Positions 7,118-14,939 of a DNA stretch of 21,999 nt are shown piece after piece; positions within the stretch are counted from its first letter, which is position 1; every line of letters begins with the position of its first letter. The translations under genes and the position numbers were made by a program. The DNA is from CBDVAK01 sp965371945 (GTDB lineage Bacteria; Pseudomonadota; Gammaproteobacteria; Competibacterales; JAHEDQ01), in NCBI GenBank assembly GCA_965371945.1, contig CBDVAK010000019.1, positions 1-21,999 on the forward strand, written 5' to 3'. Under the pieces are notes generated by a model that saw only the letters and a program-made list of their open reading frames with translations, did no database searches and was not told the origin of the DNA.

Positions 7118-8539
7118 ATGGCCAACAAACAGGAAACCCAGATCGAGAAACGGCTGCGTACCCTCGAAGCACACCTGGAAAAGGAAAACCCGGTGCTGCT
7201 GCAGGTCGTCAAGAGCTATCGCAAGCTGGACCGGCTGGCGCGGCGCATGGGATTGCTCAATGTTGAGCAATCCTATTCCACCCGTGTCCCGTGGTGGCCG
7301 GTGGTGGCTGTGCTGGGCACTTTCTCGGCCGGAAAATCCAGTTTTATCAACCAGTATCTGGGCGTCCGTCTGCAAACCACCGGGACCCAGGCGGTCGATG
7401 ACCGGTTTACGGTGGTCTGCTTTAGCAATGAACAGCAGGCCAGGGTGCTGCCTGGAGTGGCACTGGATGCCGATCCACGGTTCCCCTTTTATCGGATCAG
7501 CCATGAAATCGAGGAGGTCAGCGAGGGCGAGGGCCGCCGGATCGATGCCTATCTGCAGCTCAAGACCAGCCCCAGCGAACAACTACGCGGCAAGATCATC
7601 ATCGATTCGCCGGGATTCGACGCCGATGCACAGCGTGACGCCACACTACGTATCACCAACCACATCATTGGCTTATCCGATCTGGTGCTGGTGTTTTTCG
7701 ATGCTCGTCACCCGGAACCGGGCGCCATGCGCGATACCCTGAATCACTTGGTGGCGGACACCATCCGCCGCAGCGACTCGGGCAAGTTTCTCTACATTCT
7801 CAACCAGATCGACACCACCGCGAGAGAGGACAACCCTGAGGAAGTGGTTGCTGCCTGGCAACGGGCGCTGGCCTCGTGCGGGCTCACCGCAGGTCGTTTC
7901 TACCGCATCTACAATGAGGACGCCGCGGCGCCGATCGAGGATCCAGCCCTGCGGGAGCGATTCCAGAACAAACGCGACCAGGATCTCGAGGAGATCTACG
8001 GCCGCATGCAGCAGGTGGAGGTCGAGCGCGCCTACCGCACCATCGGTGCGCTCGAGGACACCGCCAAGAACCTGCTGGAACGTGCCCTGCCCAGTATCAG
8101 CGGCATGACCGACGAGTGGCGCAAGCGGGTGTGGACCTACGATGGCATCCTGGCGGCTGTACTGCTGGCCGGCCTTGCAGGTGGGGCGATCGCCAACCCG
8201 GAACTTGCCGGACAGTTGCTGGCTGTCGTCACCGGGGGTGGAATCGGCGTGCTGATTGCTGCCCTGGCAAGCGCAGCGGTGGCCGTCTGGGTCCATTTTT
8301 TCTTTCGCAAACTGGCCGCGCGCAGAATTGTCAATGCGCTGTACAAGGAGATGGGCGGCGACACGCCCGATGATCTGATCAACGCCTTCAGGCGCAACAC
8401 ACGCTGGACTCGAAACCTCTTTCGCAAGCAACCGGTCGGCTGGGGTCGCGGCGGCCGCAAGGTTGTCGATCAGGTGCTACGCGAGTGTGACGACTACGTA
8501 CAGCAACTCAACAACCAGTTCACCAATCCGTCAGGTTGA
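7118..8539 (+). CDS. Dynamin-like GTPase with C-terminal membrane helices
   Basis: This 473-residue protein starts at ATG 7118 with AGGAAAA just upstream. The G domain shows the P-loop GTFSAGKSS (67-75), typical of bacterial dynamins and EHD-like proteins. Candidate switch-I threonines lie near 88-98, DSPG (163-166) is G3, and NQID (229-232) is in the G4 position, where NKxD is usual. Helical segments follow at about 275-335. Two hydrophobic helices (about 342-358 and 372-396) should anchor it in the inner membrane. A basic C-terminal tail ends in a short coiled region. Bacterial dynamin-like proteins act in membrane fusion, fission or stress protection, but the role here is unknown. It is monocistronic and lies next to envelope genes. 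The family assignment is good; function is inference. Confidence 0.83.
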   Translation: MANKQETQIEKRLRTLEAHLEKENPVLLQVVKSYRKLDRLARRMGLLNVEQSYSTRVPWWPVVAVLGTFSAGKSSFINQYLGVRLQTTGTQAVDDRFTVVCFSNEQQARVLPGVALDADPRFPFYRISHEIEEVSEGEGRRIDAYLQLKTSPSEQLRGKIIIDSPGFDADAQRDATLRITNHIIGLSDLVLVFFDARHPEPGAMRDTLNHLVADTIRRSDSGKFLYILNQIDTTAREDNPEEVVAAWQRALASCGLTAGRFYRIYNEDAAAPIEDPALRERFQNKRDQDLEEIYGRMQQVEVERAYRTIGALEDTAKNLLERALPSISGMTDEWRKRVWTYDGILAAVLLAGLAGGAIANPELAGQLLAVVTGGGIGVLIAALASAAVAVWVHFFFRKLAARRIVNALYKEMGGDTPDDLINAFRRNTRWTRNLFRKQPVGWGRGGRKVVDQVLRECDDYVQQLNNQFTNPSG

Positions 8540-8611
8540 ACAGCTGCGCAAGACCGGCGTTCGGACTGGCGCACGCGTTAATTGGCGAGGGGGCAAAGCG
8601 CGGCGGCTATG

Positions 8612-9526
8612 TTACCCGCCATCCGTCAGCCAGTTCCGGGGTTGAAGATAGCGTTGGTACAGATGCGCCTCGGCTGTATCGGGCTGTGGCTGCCAATCAT
8701 AGCGCCATGCAACCAGTGGCGGCAGCGACATAAGTATCGATTCTGTACGACCACCCGATTGCAGGCCGAACAATGTGCCACGATCGTAAACCAGATTGAA
8801 CTCCACGTAGCGACCACGCCGGTAGAGCTGGAAATCCCTGGCCGCCTGGTCGTAACCCAGCTTCCTGCGGCGCTCGACGATGGGCAGATAAGCTTTCAGG
8901 AAATGATCGCCGACACTGCGCTGGAACGCGAAACAGGTTTCAAAATCGGGCTCGTTCAGATCGTCGAAAAACAACCCGCCGATGCCGCGACACTCGTGCC
9001 GATGCCGCAGGTAGAAATACTCGTCGCACCACCGCTTGTATCGCCAGTAGGCCGCCTCACCCAACGGCGCGCAGGCATCCCGCGCCACCTCATGCCAATG
9101 CCGGCAATCTTCATCGTAGCCGTAGCACGGTGTCAGGTCGAAACCGCCACCAAACCACCAGATCGGACTCTCACCGGCCTTTTCGGCGACCAACGCTCGC
9201 ACGTTCGCGTGTGCGGTGGGTACCAGGGGGTGGCGCGGGTGTATCACCAGCGAAACGCCCATGGCACGGTAGCTTCGTCCGGCCAGCCGGGGTCTTTGCG
9301 CAGTGGCCGAGGCGGGTAGCGAGTCGCCGCTCACGTCGGAAAAATTTACCCCAGCCTGCTCGAACAACCCACCGGCCGCCAACACCCGGCTATCCCCCCC
9401 GCCACCCTGGGGTCGCTGCCAGCGGTCGATCCGGAAACGACCCTCGCCATCGGTCTCCTCCAGAGCGCTGCAGATAGTATCCTGCAACGCTCTGAGATAG
9501 GTCGCAACTGCCACCAGATCAGGCAT
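8612..9526 (-). CDS. hemF: Oxygen-dependent coproporphyrinogen III oxidase
   Basis: HemF uses O2 to decarboxylate two propionates of coproporphyrinogen III to the vinyls of protoporphyrinogen IX in heme synthesis, as a soluble homodimer. The frame is open to 9781, but the start is ATG 9526, with AGGAGG seven bases upstream and the family-typical MPDLVAVATYLRALQ beginning. This gives 304 residues, the normal length. Recognisable blocks include RAMGVSLVIHPRHPLVPT.HANVR, the WWFGGGFDLTPCYGYDEDC segment, GGLFFDD and the C-terminal YVEFNLVYDRGTLFGL. The start overlaps the stop of tsaC by 8 bp. An oxygen-dependent enzyme indicates that the cell lives at least partly with oxygen. It ends 72 bp from the convergent dynamin-like gene. 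Confidence 0.95.
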   Translation of the reverse strand: MPDLVAVATYLRALQDTICSALEETDGEGRFRIDRWQRPQGGGGDSRVLAAGGLFEQAGVNFSDVSGDSLPASATAQRPRLAGRSYRAMGVSLVIHPRHPLVPTAHANVRALVAEKAGESPIWWFGGGFDLTPCYGYDEDCRHWHEVARDACAPLGEAAYWRYKRWCDEYFYLRHRHECRGIGGLFFDDLNEPDFETCFAFQRSVGDHFLKAYLPIVERRRKLGYDQAARDFQLYRRGRYVEFNLVYDRGTLFGLQSGGRTESILMSLPPLVAWRYDWQPQPDTAEAHLYQRYLQPRNWLTDGG

Positions 9527-10097
9527 CCGCGCCTCCTGCCCTGAGCACCCGGTCACTGAGCAGGTCGCGGATCTCGGTAGGCCTGACTGCACCTCCCAGG
9601 GGACCGGCCAGCACGCCATCGAGCGCTTTGCCGAATCGCGCCCTGACCGCCAGTGCGCTGCGTGCGCCGGGCCGACCGGCATGATTGGCGCTGGTGGATA
9701 CCAGTGCGCCGCCGAAGCTGTTGCACAGGTCCTCCACCACCGGATGAGCGCTGACCCGAACCGCGATACGGCTGTTGTCACCGCTCAACCACCATGGCGT
9801 CAACCCTGAAGCGGGCCACAGCCAGGTCACGGGTCCCGGCCAGCCGGACAGGGCTCGACTCACCAGGTGCTCTGGGGCGGGGCCAAGATAGCCTGCCAAC
9901 TGGGAAAAACGTGCGGCTACCAGGATCAGCCCCTTGCCTGCCGATCGGTGTTTGAGTGCCAGCAGGCGCTGTACCGAAGCCGACGCCAGCGGATCACAAC
10001 CCAAACCGTATACTGCCTCGGTGGGATAGGCCAGGACAGCGCCGGCGCGCAGCATTCGTGCACAACGACGAAGATTGAAGCGCGACGGATAGGTCAT
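9519..10097 (-). CDS. tsaC: Threonylcarbamoyl-AMP synthase
   Basis: TsaC (YrdC/Sua5 family) makes threonylcarbamoyl-AMP from threonine, bicarbonate and ATP, the first step of the universal t6A37 modification of ANN-decoding tRNAs. The 192-residue protein has the family's short single-domain length. It shows the N-terminal AYPTEAVYGLGCDP, then LALKHRSAGKGLILVA (the KxR...KG substrate-binding motif), WPGPVTW, RVSAHPVV and ALVSTSANHAGRP. It lacks the extra Sua5 domain, so the TsaC form is preferred over Sua5. The gene sits between purE (50 bp upstream) and hemF (8-bp overlap). This matches the tsaC placement near topA/smg/dprA in many gammaproteobacteria. The ribosome binding site is weak (AGGGT). 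Confidence 0.93.
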   Translation of the reverse strand: MTYPSRFNLRRCARMLRAGAVLAYPTEAVYGLGCDPLASASVQRLLALKHRSAGKGLILVAARFSQLAGYLGPAPEHLVSRALSGWPGPVTWLWPASGLTPWWLSGDNSRIAVRVSAHPVVEDLCNSFGGALVSTSANHAGRPGARSALAVRARFGKALDGVLAGPLGGAVRPTEIRDLLSDRVLRAGGADA

Positions 10098-10147
10098 GTT
10101 GGCAAGACCCTGGGGTGTCCCGGCGTTACAGCGTCCCCGGAGCGTTC

Positions 10148-10651
10148 TCAGCCGGAGTGTAGCGCCTGCAGTTCAGCATCCTTACGGGCTACGCTGTCGG
10201 CATTGCGACGACGGTCCGCTTCGACGCGTGTGGCCAGACCCGGATCACCGAGCGCGAGAATCTGGGCCGCCAGGTATGCCGCGTTCCTGGCCCCCGGCTT
10301 GCCAATTGCGACACAGGCGACCGGGATCCCTCCAGGCATCTGCACGGTCGACAACAGCGCATCCAGTCCCTGCAGAGAACCGGCATCCAGGGGGACGCCG
10401 ATGACCGGCCGGGTGGTCAACCCCGCGACCGCCCCGGCCAGATGCGCTGCCAGCCCGGCAGCCGCGACAAAAACCGCACAGCCACGCTGTTGGGCATCCC
10501 CGACGTAGTCGTGGGTGGCCTGCGGCGTGCGGTGTGCCGAGGTGATCTTGACTTCGTACCTCACCTCCAGCGCGGACAACACGTCCAGGGTCGCCTGCAT
10601 CACCGGCAGATCCGAATCGGAACCCATCAGCACCGCCACAAATGGTGTCAT
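10148..10651 (-). CDS. purE: 5-(carboxyamino)imidazole ribonucleotide mutase / AIR carboxylase
   Basis: PurE forms CAIR in de novo purine synthesis. The start is ATG 10651, preceded by GGGAGGT at good spacing; a TTG at 10678 is also in frame but has no such site. This yields 167 residues. MGSDSDLPVM binds the phosphate, SAHRTP carries the catalytic His, and VQMPGGIPV and AIGKPGARNAA are conserved. The active-site loop usually read as GGAAHLPG in class I enzymes is GLAAHLAG here. No purK, the partner that supplies N5-CAIR in the class I route, follows; the next gene is tsaC. Class I versus direct CO2-using class II therefore remains open. The gene begins 23 bp after the topA stop. Confidence 0.92.
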   Translation of the reverse strand: MTPFVAVLMGSDSDLPVMQATLDVLSALEVRYEVKITSAHRTPQATHDYVGDAQQRGCAVFVAAAGLAAHLAGAVAGLTTRPVIGVPLDAGSLQGLDALLSTVQMPGGIPVACVAIGKPGARNAAYLAAQILALGDPGLATRVEADRRRNADSVARKDAELQALHSG

Positions 10652-10674
10652 CACATTGACCTCCCGTGCATGAT

Positions 10675-13014
10675 TCAACCGGCGCGCGAGCGCTTGCGGG
10701 CGCCGGCCTTGCCACCGGGGCGTTTGCGCCCTTTCTTTTCAGGCGCCTCGGCGATCAGCTTTTCGCACATATCAAGTTCCAGATCTTCCGGCTTCTGCCC
10801 CTTGGGGATGCGGGCATTCTTCTTGCCATCGGTGATATAGGGACCATAGCGACCGCGCAATACCTGCACGCCGGAGCCTTCAAAGGTCTTGATGACACGG
10901 TTGGCGTCCGCCTCCTTTTTTTCCCCGATCAGCTTCAACGCCTGTTCCAGACTGATCGTATAGGGATCACCATCATCGGGTATGGATACGAACTTGTCGC
11001 CGTATTTGACGTAGGGACCGAAGCGACCAATGTTGGCGACTACGGTTTCGCCCGCCGGGGTGCTACCCAGTTCGCGCGGCAGACGGAACAGGGCGAGCGC
11101 ATCATCGAGCGTGATGGCATCCATGCGCTGTCCGGGCAACAAACCGGCGAACCTGGGTTTGTCCTCATCGTCGCGGGTGCCGATCTGAGCAAAAGGTCCG
11201 TAGCGCCCCATCCGCACCGATACCGATTTGCCACTGTCCGGGTCCTCGCCGAGTACCCGGGCCTGCGACACTTCCTCGCGCGACACCTTGCTCTTTTCCT
11301 CCAGCAACTCGCGAAAAGGTGTCCAGAATCTGCGCAGCAACGGAACCCAGTCTTCCTCGCCACGGGACACCGCATCCAGCTCATCCTCCAGACGCGCAGT
11401 GAACTCGTAGTCGACATAGCGTGCAAAATGCCCGGTCAGAAAACCGTTGACGATGCGGCCGACATCGGTGGGCTGAAAACGCCGCTTTTCGAGCTCCACG
11501 TATTCCCTTGAAAGCAGCGTCGAAATGATGGACGCATAGGTGGACGGACGGCCAATCCCATACTCCTCCAGGGTCTTCACCAGACTTGCCTCGGTATACC
11601 GGGGCGGTGGTTCGGTAAAATGCTGCTCGCAGCGGATCGCTTCCAGCTTGACGCGCTCCCCCTGTTCCATGGCCGGCAGCACGCGTTCGTCATCGGCACC
11701 CGCTCCGGGCTCGTCACGACCTTCCCGGTAGACACGCATGAATCCCGGCTCACGAATCGTCGAACCGGTGGCCCGAAAGATACCGACATCACCGGCCAGC
11801 AGATCGACCGCCACGGTGTCGAGAGTGGCGTGGATCATCTGGCAGGCCAGTGTCCGCTTCCATACCAGGCTGTAGAGCTTGAGCTGGTCGGCGCTGAGTG
11901 CTGATTTTATCGACTCCGGGTCACGGGAAGCCGAAGTCGGTCGCACCGCTTCGTGCGCCTCCTGAGCATTGCGCGACTTGGTCTTGAACATCCGCGGGCT
12001 GTCAGGCACCTGGGCGGCACCATAGCGCTGGGCAATGGTGGCGCGTATGTCCTGCACCGCCTCGCCGGCAAGGCTGACCGAATCGGTACGCATGTAAGTG
12101 ATCAGGCCCACCGCGCCGGCACCCAGTTCCACACCCTCATACAACTGCTGGGCCACCCGCATGGTACGGCTGGCGCCGAACCCCAGCTTGCGCGACGCCT
12201 CCTGTTGCAGCGTCGAGGTGGTGAAAGGGGGCGCCGGGTTACGCCGGCGCTGTTTCTTTTCGACCCGGGCCACGGACAACCACCCAGCGGCGGCCGCATT
12301 GAGGCTGGACTCCGCCGCGTGAGCGGTGTCACCGTCGGTGATGGTGAACTGCTCGACCTTGTTCCCCTGATACTTCATCAGCCGGGCCGTAAACTGCTGT
12401 TGCAGATGGGCCGCGTCGGCTTCTACGCTCCAATACTCGCGGGCGGTAAACTTCTCGATTTCCGCCTCTCGTTCGCAAATCATCCGCAACGCGGGGCTTT
12501 GCACCCGGCCAGCCGACAAGCCTGGACGCACCTTGCGCCACAGCAGCGGAGAGAGATTGAAGCCGACCAGATAGTCGAGCGCCCGCCGAGCCTGCTGGGC
12601 ATTCACCAGGTCCATCGACAGTTCACGAGGATGCTCGACCGCATCCTGTACCGCTCTGCGGGTGACTTCGTGAAACACCACGCGGTGCACCGGCTTTTGG
12701 TCAAGCAGACCCTCGTCGCGCAGGATCACGTACGTATGCCACGAAATCGCCTCGCCCTCGCGATCCGGGTCGGTAGCCAGATACAGCGTGTCCGATTTCC
12801 GCATGGCCTTGCGGATCGCGTCCAGGTGCTTGGCGCTTTTGTCGATGAGCCGGTAATCCATGGCGAAATCATGCTCAGTATCGACAGCACCATCCTTGGG
12901 CAGCAGGTCGCGGACATGTCCATAGGACGCGAGTACCTCGAACCCGGGTCCGAGATACTTCTTGATCGTTTTGGCTTTCGCCGGTGATTCGACTATGACC
13001 AGATTGTTGCTCAT
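10675..13014 (-). CDS. topA: DNA topoisomerase I (type IA)
   Basis: TopA relaxes negative supercoils by cutting one strand through a 5'-phosphotyrosine. The start is ATG 13014 (MSNNLVIVESPAKAKTI), giving 779 residues; an in-frame start at 13050 would add 12 atypical residues. The Toprim domain occupies roughly residues 4-115, with Glu9 and the metal-binding DPDREGE (82-88). LSAGRVQSPALRMI (167-180) and ITYMRTDS (305-312) are the type IA core, with Tyr307 catalytic. The C-terminus holds three GRYGPY/GRFGPY-type repeats, then a KKGRKRPGGKAGARKRSRAG basic tail. There are no C4 zinc ribbons, unlike E. coli TopA, but this is a known lineage variant. A candidate sigma70-type promoter lies 73-101 bp upstream. 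Confidence 0.96.
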   Translation of the reverse strand: MSNNLVIVESPAKAKTIKKYLGPGFEVLASYGHVRDLLPKDGAVDTEHDFAMDYRLIDKSAKHLDAIRKAMRKSDTLYLATDPDREGEAISWHTYVILRDEGLLDQKPVHRVVFHEVTRRAVQDAVEHPRELSMDLVNAQQARRALDYLVGFNLSPLLWRKVRPGLSAGRVQSPALRMICEREAEIEKFTAREYWSVEADAAHLQQQFTARLMKYQGNKVEQFTITDGDTAHAAESSLNAAAAGWLSVARVEKKQRRRNPAPPFTTSTLQQEASRKLGFGASRTMRVAQQLYEGVELGAGAVGLITYMRTDSVSLAGEAVQDIRATIAQRYGAAQVPDSPRMFKTKSRNAQEAHEAVRPTSASRDPESIKSALSADQLKLYSLVWKRTLACQMIHATLDTVAVDLLAGDVGIFRATGSTIREPGFMRVYREGRDEPGAGADDERVLPAMEQGERVKLEAIRCEQHFTEPPPRYTEASLVKTLEEYGIGRPSTYASIISTLLSREYVELEKRRFQPTDVGRIVNGFLTGHFARYVDYEFTARLEDELDAVSRGEEDWVPLLRRFWTPFRELLEEKSKVSREEVSQARVLGEDPDSGKSVSVRMGRYGPFAQIGTRDDEDKPRFAGLLPGQRMDAITLDDALALFRLPRELGSTPAGETVVANIGRFGPYVKYGDKFVSIPDDGDPYTISLEQALKLIGEKKEADANRVIKTFEGSGVQVLRGRYGPYITDGKKNARIPKGQKPEDLELDMCEKLIAEAPEKKGRKRPGGKAGARKRSRAG

Positions 13015-13086
13015 GAGACTCGTAGCGGTTTCCGAAGGATGCGGTGGCAATATTACCGACCGGCTCGCGGCGAGCGAACTTTGCTG

Positions 13087-13115
13087 AATTTAGAAGCGAT
13101 TGTCTACCCGGGCAA
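13087..13115 (-). promoter_or_regulatory. Candidate sigma70-type promoter of topA
   Basis: Read on the minus strand, TTGCCC (13115-13110) and TAAATT (13092-13087) are separated by exactly 17 bp. Transcription would start near 13080, leaving a 5' leader of about 65 bases before the topA ATG at 13014. It is the only good -35/-10 pair I found in this gap. The match is by eye, so it remains a prediction. Confidence 0.4.
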
Positions 13116-13206
13116 GGCAAGCGCCGGGAGCGTGCGACGGGTGGGCCGCGGATAGTGCCAGACTCACACGAATCCGGCGCCCCTGTACCAGTACTTCACC
13201 AAGGTC

Positions 13207-13259
13207 CTAGCCCGCATTTCTCACCAGATGCACTCGCGCTGGTGAGAAATGCGGGCTAG
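13207..13259. repeat. Perfect 21-bp palindrome overlapping the smg stop codon
   Basis: The left arm at 13207-13227 (CTAGCCCGCATTTCTCACCA then G) is the exact reverse complement of the right arm at 13239-13259, with an 11-base loop between them. The smg stop codon TAG (13258-13256) lies inside the right arm, so the hairpin forms directly at the 3' end of the smg message. No T-run follows on the minus strand, so it is not a classical terminator. It could protect the 3' end, attenuate read-through into topA, or be a dispersed REP-like or insertion-element-derived palindrome. Confidence 0.85.
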
Positions 13260-13738
13260 TGCAGATAGACTCCAAAGCCGTCAAACACCAGGTCTTCCAT
13301 CCACGCATAGGCCTCCTCGAGGCCCGGCTGGTTGAACAACACCATCAGGATGACCCATCGCAATTCCTCAAGATCGATCTGCTCGGTCTCCAGTGCCATG
13401 ACCCGATCCATGATCAGCTCCCGGCCCTCGGGGCTGATGATCCCGGTATTCTCCAGGTCGATCAGGAAACTGCGCGCCTCGCCATCCAGCTTGCGAATTT
13501 CCTCGGCAGCGAAAACACGCACCGACAAGGCACCGGCCGGCACTCGGTCATTGGATGAATCCGGCTGCACCGCAAGGCCCTCCAGCCACTGCAGGGCCTT
13601 GTCAACCTCCGCGTACGGAAAGCCAGCTTCCACCAGTTCGCTGTGCACTGATTCGCGGTCGCCCTGTACCTCGGCATCATCGCTGATGTAGTTCTGGAAC
13701 AAGTAGACCAGCACGTCCACAACGTTCTGTTTCATCAT
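13256..13738 (-). CDS. smg: Smg family protein (DUF494)
   Basis: This 160-residue soluble acidic protein has the characteristic beginning (MKQNVVDVLVYLFQNY), the LENTGIISPEGRELIMDRVMAL segment and the closing EELRWVILMVLFNQPG. Length and placement beside dprA and topA are those of Smg, a conserved gammaproteobacterial/betaproteobacterial protein of unknown biochemical role. The ATG at 13738 overlaps the dprA stop (ATGA), so the two are translationally coupled; a second ATG at 13735 is an equally possible start. The stop codon sits within a perfect palindrome. No transmembrane segment or known catalytic motif is visible. Confidence 0.93.
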   Translation of the reverse strand: MMKQNVVDVLVYLFQNYISDDAEVQGDRESVHSELVEAGFPYAEVDKALQWLEGLAVQPDSSNDRVPAGALSVRVFAAEEIRKLDGEARSFLIDLENTGIISPEGRELIMDRVMALETEQIDLEELRWVILMVLFNQPGLEEAYAWMEDLVFDGFGVYLH

Positions 13739-14886
13739 CTGTTCGCCAGCCCCTTGCGCAGATAGCGGCCACCCGCCAGCGCTTCGACCTGCCCCTGCAT
13801 TTCCATGATCAGCAGCATGGAGGAAAGCTCTGCAGCCGTCAATTGGGTGGTGACGACGAGCTGATCCACGGATACCGGGTCATGCCCCATTTGCTCCAGC
13901 AAGCTCTGATATGCCGGGTCGGCCGCAGTAGCGGACACATCGGCGACCGGCAGCGGAATCTCCACTTGTTGATAGATACCGTTCACCAGATTGGTCAGCT
14001 CTTCGAGTATATGGTCCGCAGATTCCACCAGCTTGGCACCCTCGCGAATCAGGGCATGACAACCGCGGCAAAGCGGATTGTGTATCGAGCCCGGCATGGC
14101 GAACACTTCGCGCCCCTGGGCAGCCGCCAGACGAGCCGTGATCAGAGAACCGCTGCGCAACGCGGCCTCGACTACCAGGGTGCCCACCGAGAGCCCGGCA
14201 ATGATGCGGTTGCGGCGTGGAAAATGTTTCGCCGCCGCCGCCGTTCCGGGTGGAAACTCGGACACCAGGGCGCCGCACTCCGCAATGCGGTGAGCGAGGC
14301 GGTTGTGACGGGCCGGGTATACGCGGTCGGGGCCGGTACCCAGCACCGCCACCGTCGCACAGCCGGCATCCAACGCACCCTCGTGGCCGGCAGCATCGAT
14401 GCCCAGTGCCAGCCCACTGGTGATGACCAGACCACAACGCCCCAGATGGCCGGCAAACCCGCGTGCGGCATCTCTGCCACCGGGGGTGGGATTGCGGCTG
14501 CCCACCACCGCAAGCTGGGGTTCGGAAAGCAGCGCCGGGTCACCATGTATGAACAACAACGGCGGCGGGGAATCTATTTCTCTCAGCAATCGCGGGTAGC
14601 TGGCGGAATCGCTACTGAGCAGATGGTTGCGGGGACGGCTCAGCCAGTCGACATCGCGATCCACGGCAGACCAATCCGGTTTTTGCAGTGCCGCCAGCAC
14701 GCGCCCACCGATGCGCATGGAGGACAAACCTGATGACGGCGCGGACAATACGTCGGCGGCACTGCCAAAATGTTTCAGCAGGCGGGTATAGCGACGCGGG
14801 CCGATGCCGGGGATCCGCCACAGAGCCAGGCGGGCACGCTGTTCCTCCTGCCCGGCCGAGGATCCGGGGGCTGCCGCTGGGTCCAT
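13735..14886 (-). CDS. dprA: DNA processing protein DprA/Smf
   Basis: DprA binds incoming single-stranded DNA and loads RecA during natural transformation. The 383-residue protein has an N-terminal helix-hairpin-helix/SAM-like part (WRIPGIGPRRYTRLLKHFG). The Rossmann-like core follows, with AVVGSRNPTPGGRDAA, the SGLALGIDAAGHEGAL segment, AVLGTGPDRVYPARH, FPRRNRIIAGLS and EAALRSGSLITARLAA. The C-terminal winged-helix-like DML1 region (from about residue 325) is present, so it is full length. It lies between the LysM lipoprotein gene and smg, the usual arrangement. A GC-rich hairpin sits in its 5' leader. Competence genes are not seen in this window, so DNA uptake itself is not shown. Confidence 0.95.
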   Translation of the reverse strand: MDPAAAPGSSAGQEEQRARLALWRIPGIGPRRYTRLLKHFGSAADVLSAPSSGLSSMRIGGRVLAALQKPDWSAVDRDVDWLSRPRNHLLSSDSASYPRLLREIDSPPPLLFIHGDPALLSEPQLAVVGSRNPTPGGRDAARGFAGHLGRCGLVITSGLALGIDAAGHEGALDAGCATVAVLGTGPDRVYPARHNRLAHRIAECGALVSEFPPGTAAAAKHFPRRNRIIAGLSVGTLVVEAALRSGSLITARLAAAQGREVFAMPGSIHNPLCRGCHALIREGAKLVESADHILEELTNLVNGIYQQVEIPLPVADVSATAADPAYQSLLEQMGHDPVSVDQLVVTTQLTAAELSSMLLIMEMQGQVEALAGGRYLRKGLANR

Positions 14887-14900
14887 GTTCAGATGATGAG

Positions 14901-14928
14901 ACCCCGCGCCCGGTCAGAGGCGCGGGGT
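14901..14928 (-). terminator. GC-rich hairpin between lysM gene and dprA
   Basis: ACCCCGCGCC at 14901-14910 pairs perfectly with GGCGCGGGGT at 14919-14928 across an 8-base loop. On the minus strand the stem is followed by CTCATCATCT, only a weak T-rich tract. It lies 11 bases after the LysM gene's stop and 14 bases before the dprA start. It may be a partial terminator that lowers dprA-smg expression relative to the LysM gene. Confidence 0.55.
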
Positions 14929-14939
14929 GCTGGTGATAT

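Noticed and set aside
9527..9781. Longer hemF start at 9781
   Set aside because: The added 85 residues lie inside tsaC and are unlike HemF, whereas ATG 9526 has an AGGAGG site and normal length.
10666..11511. 281-residue open frame opposite the topA 3' end
   Set aside because: Same reasoning: it is a shadow of topA coding sequence with no domain resemblance.
11953..12987. 344-residue open frame on the plus strand opposite topA
   Set aside because: It is antisense to strongly conserved topA motifs, has no recognisable family features or ribosome binding site, and is a by-product of high GC.
13843..14733. 296-residue open frame opposite dprA
   Set aside because: It is antisense to conserved DprA motifs and has no family features of its own.
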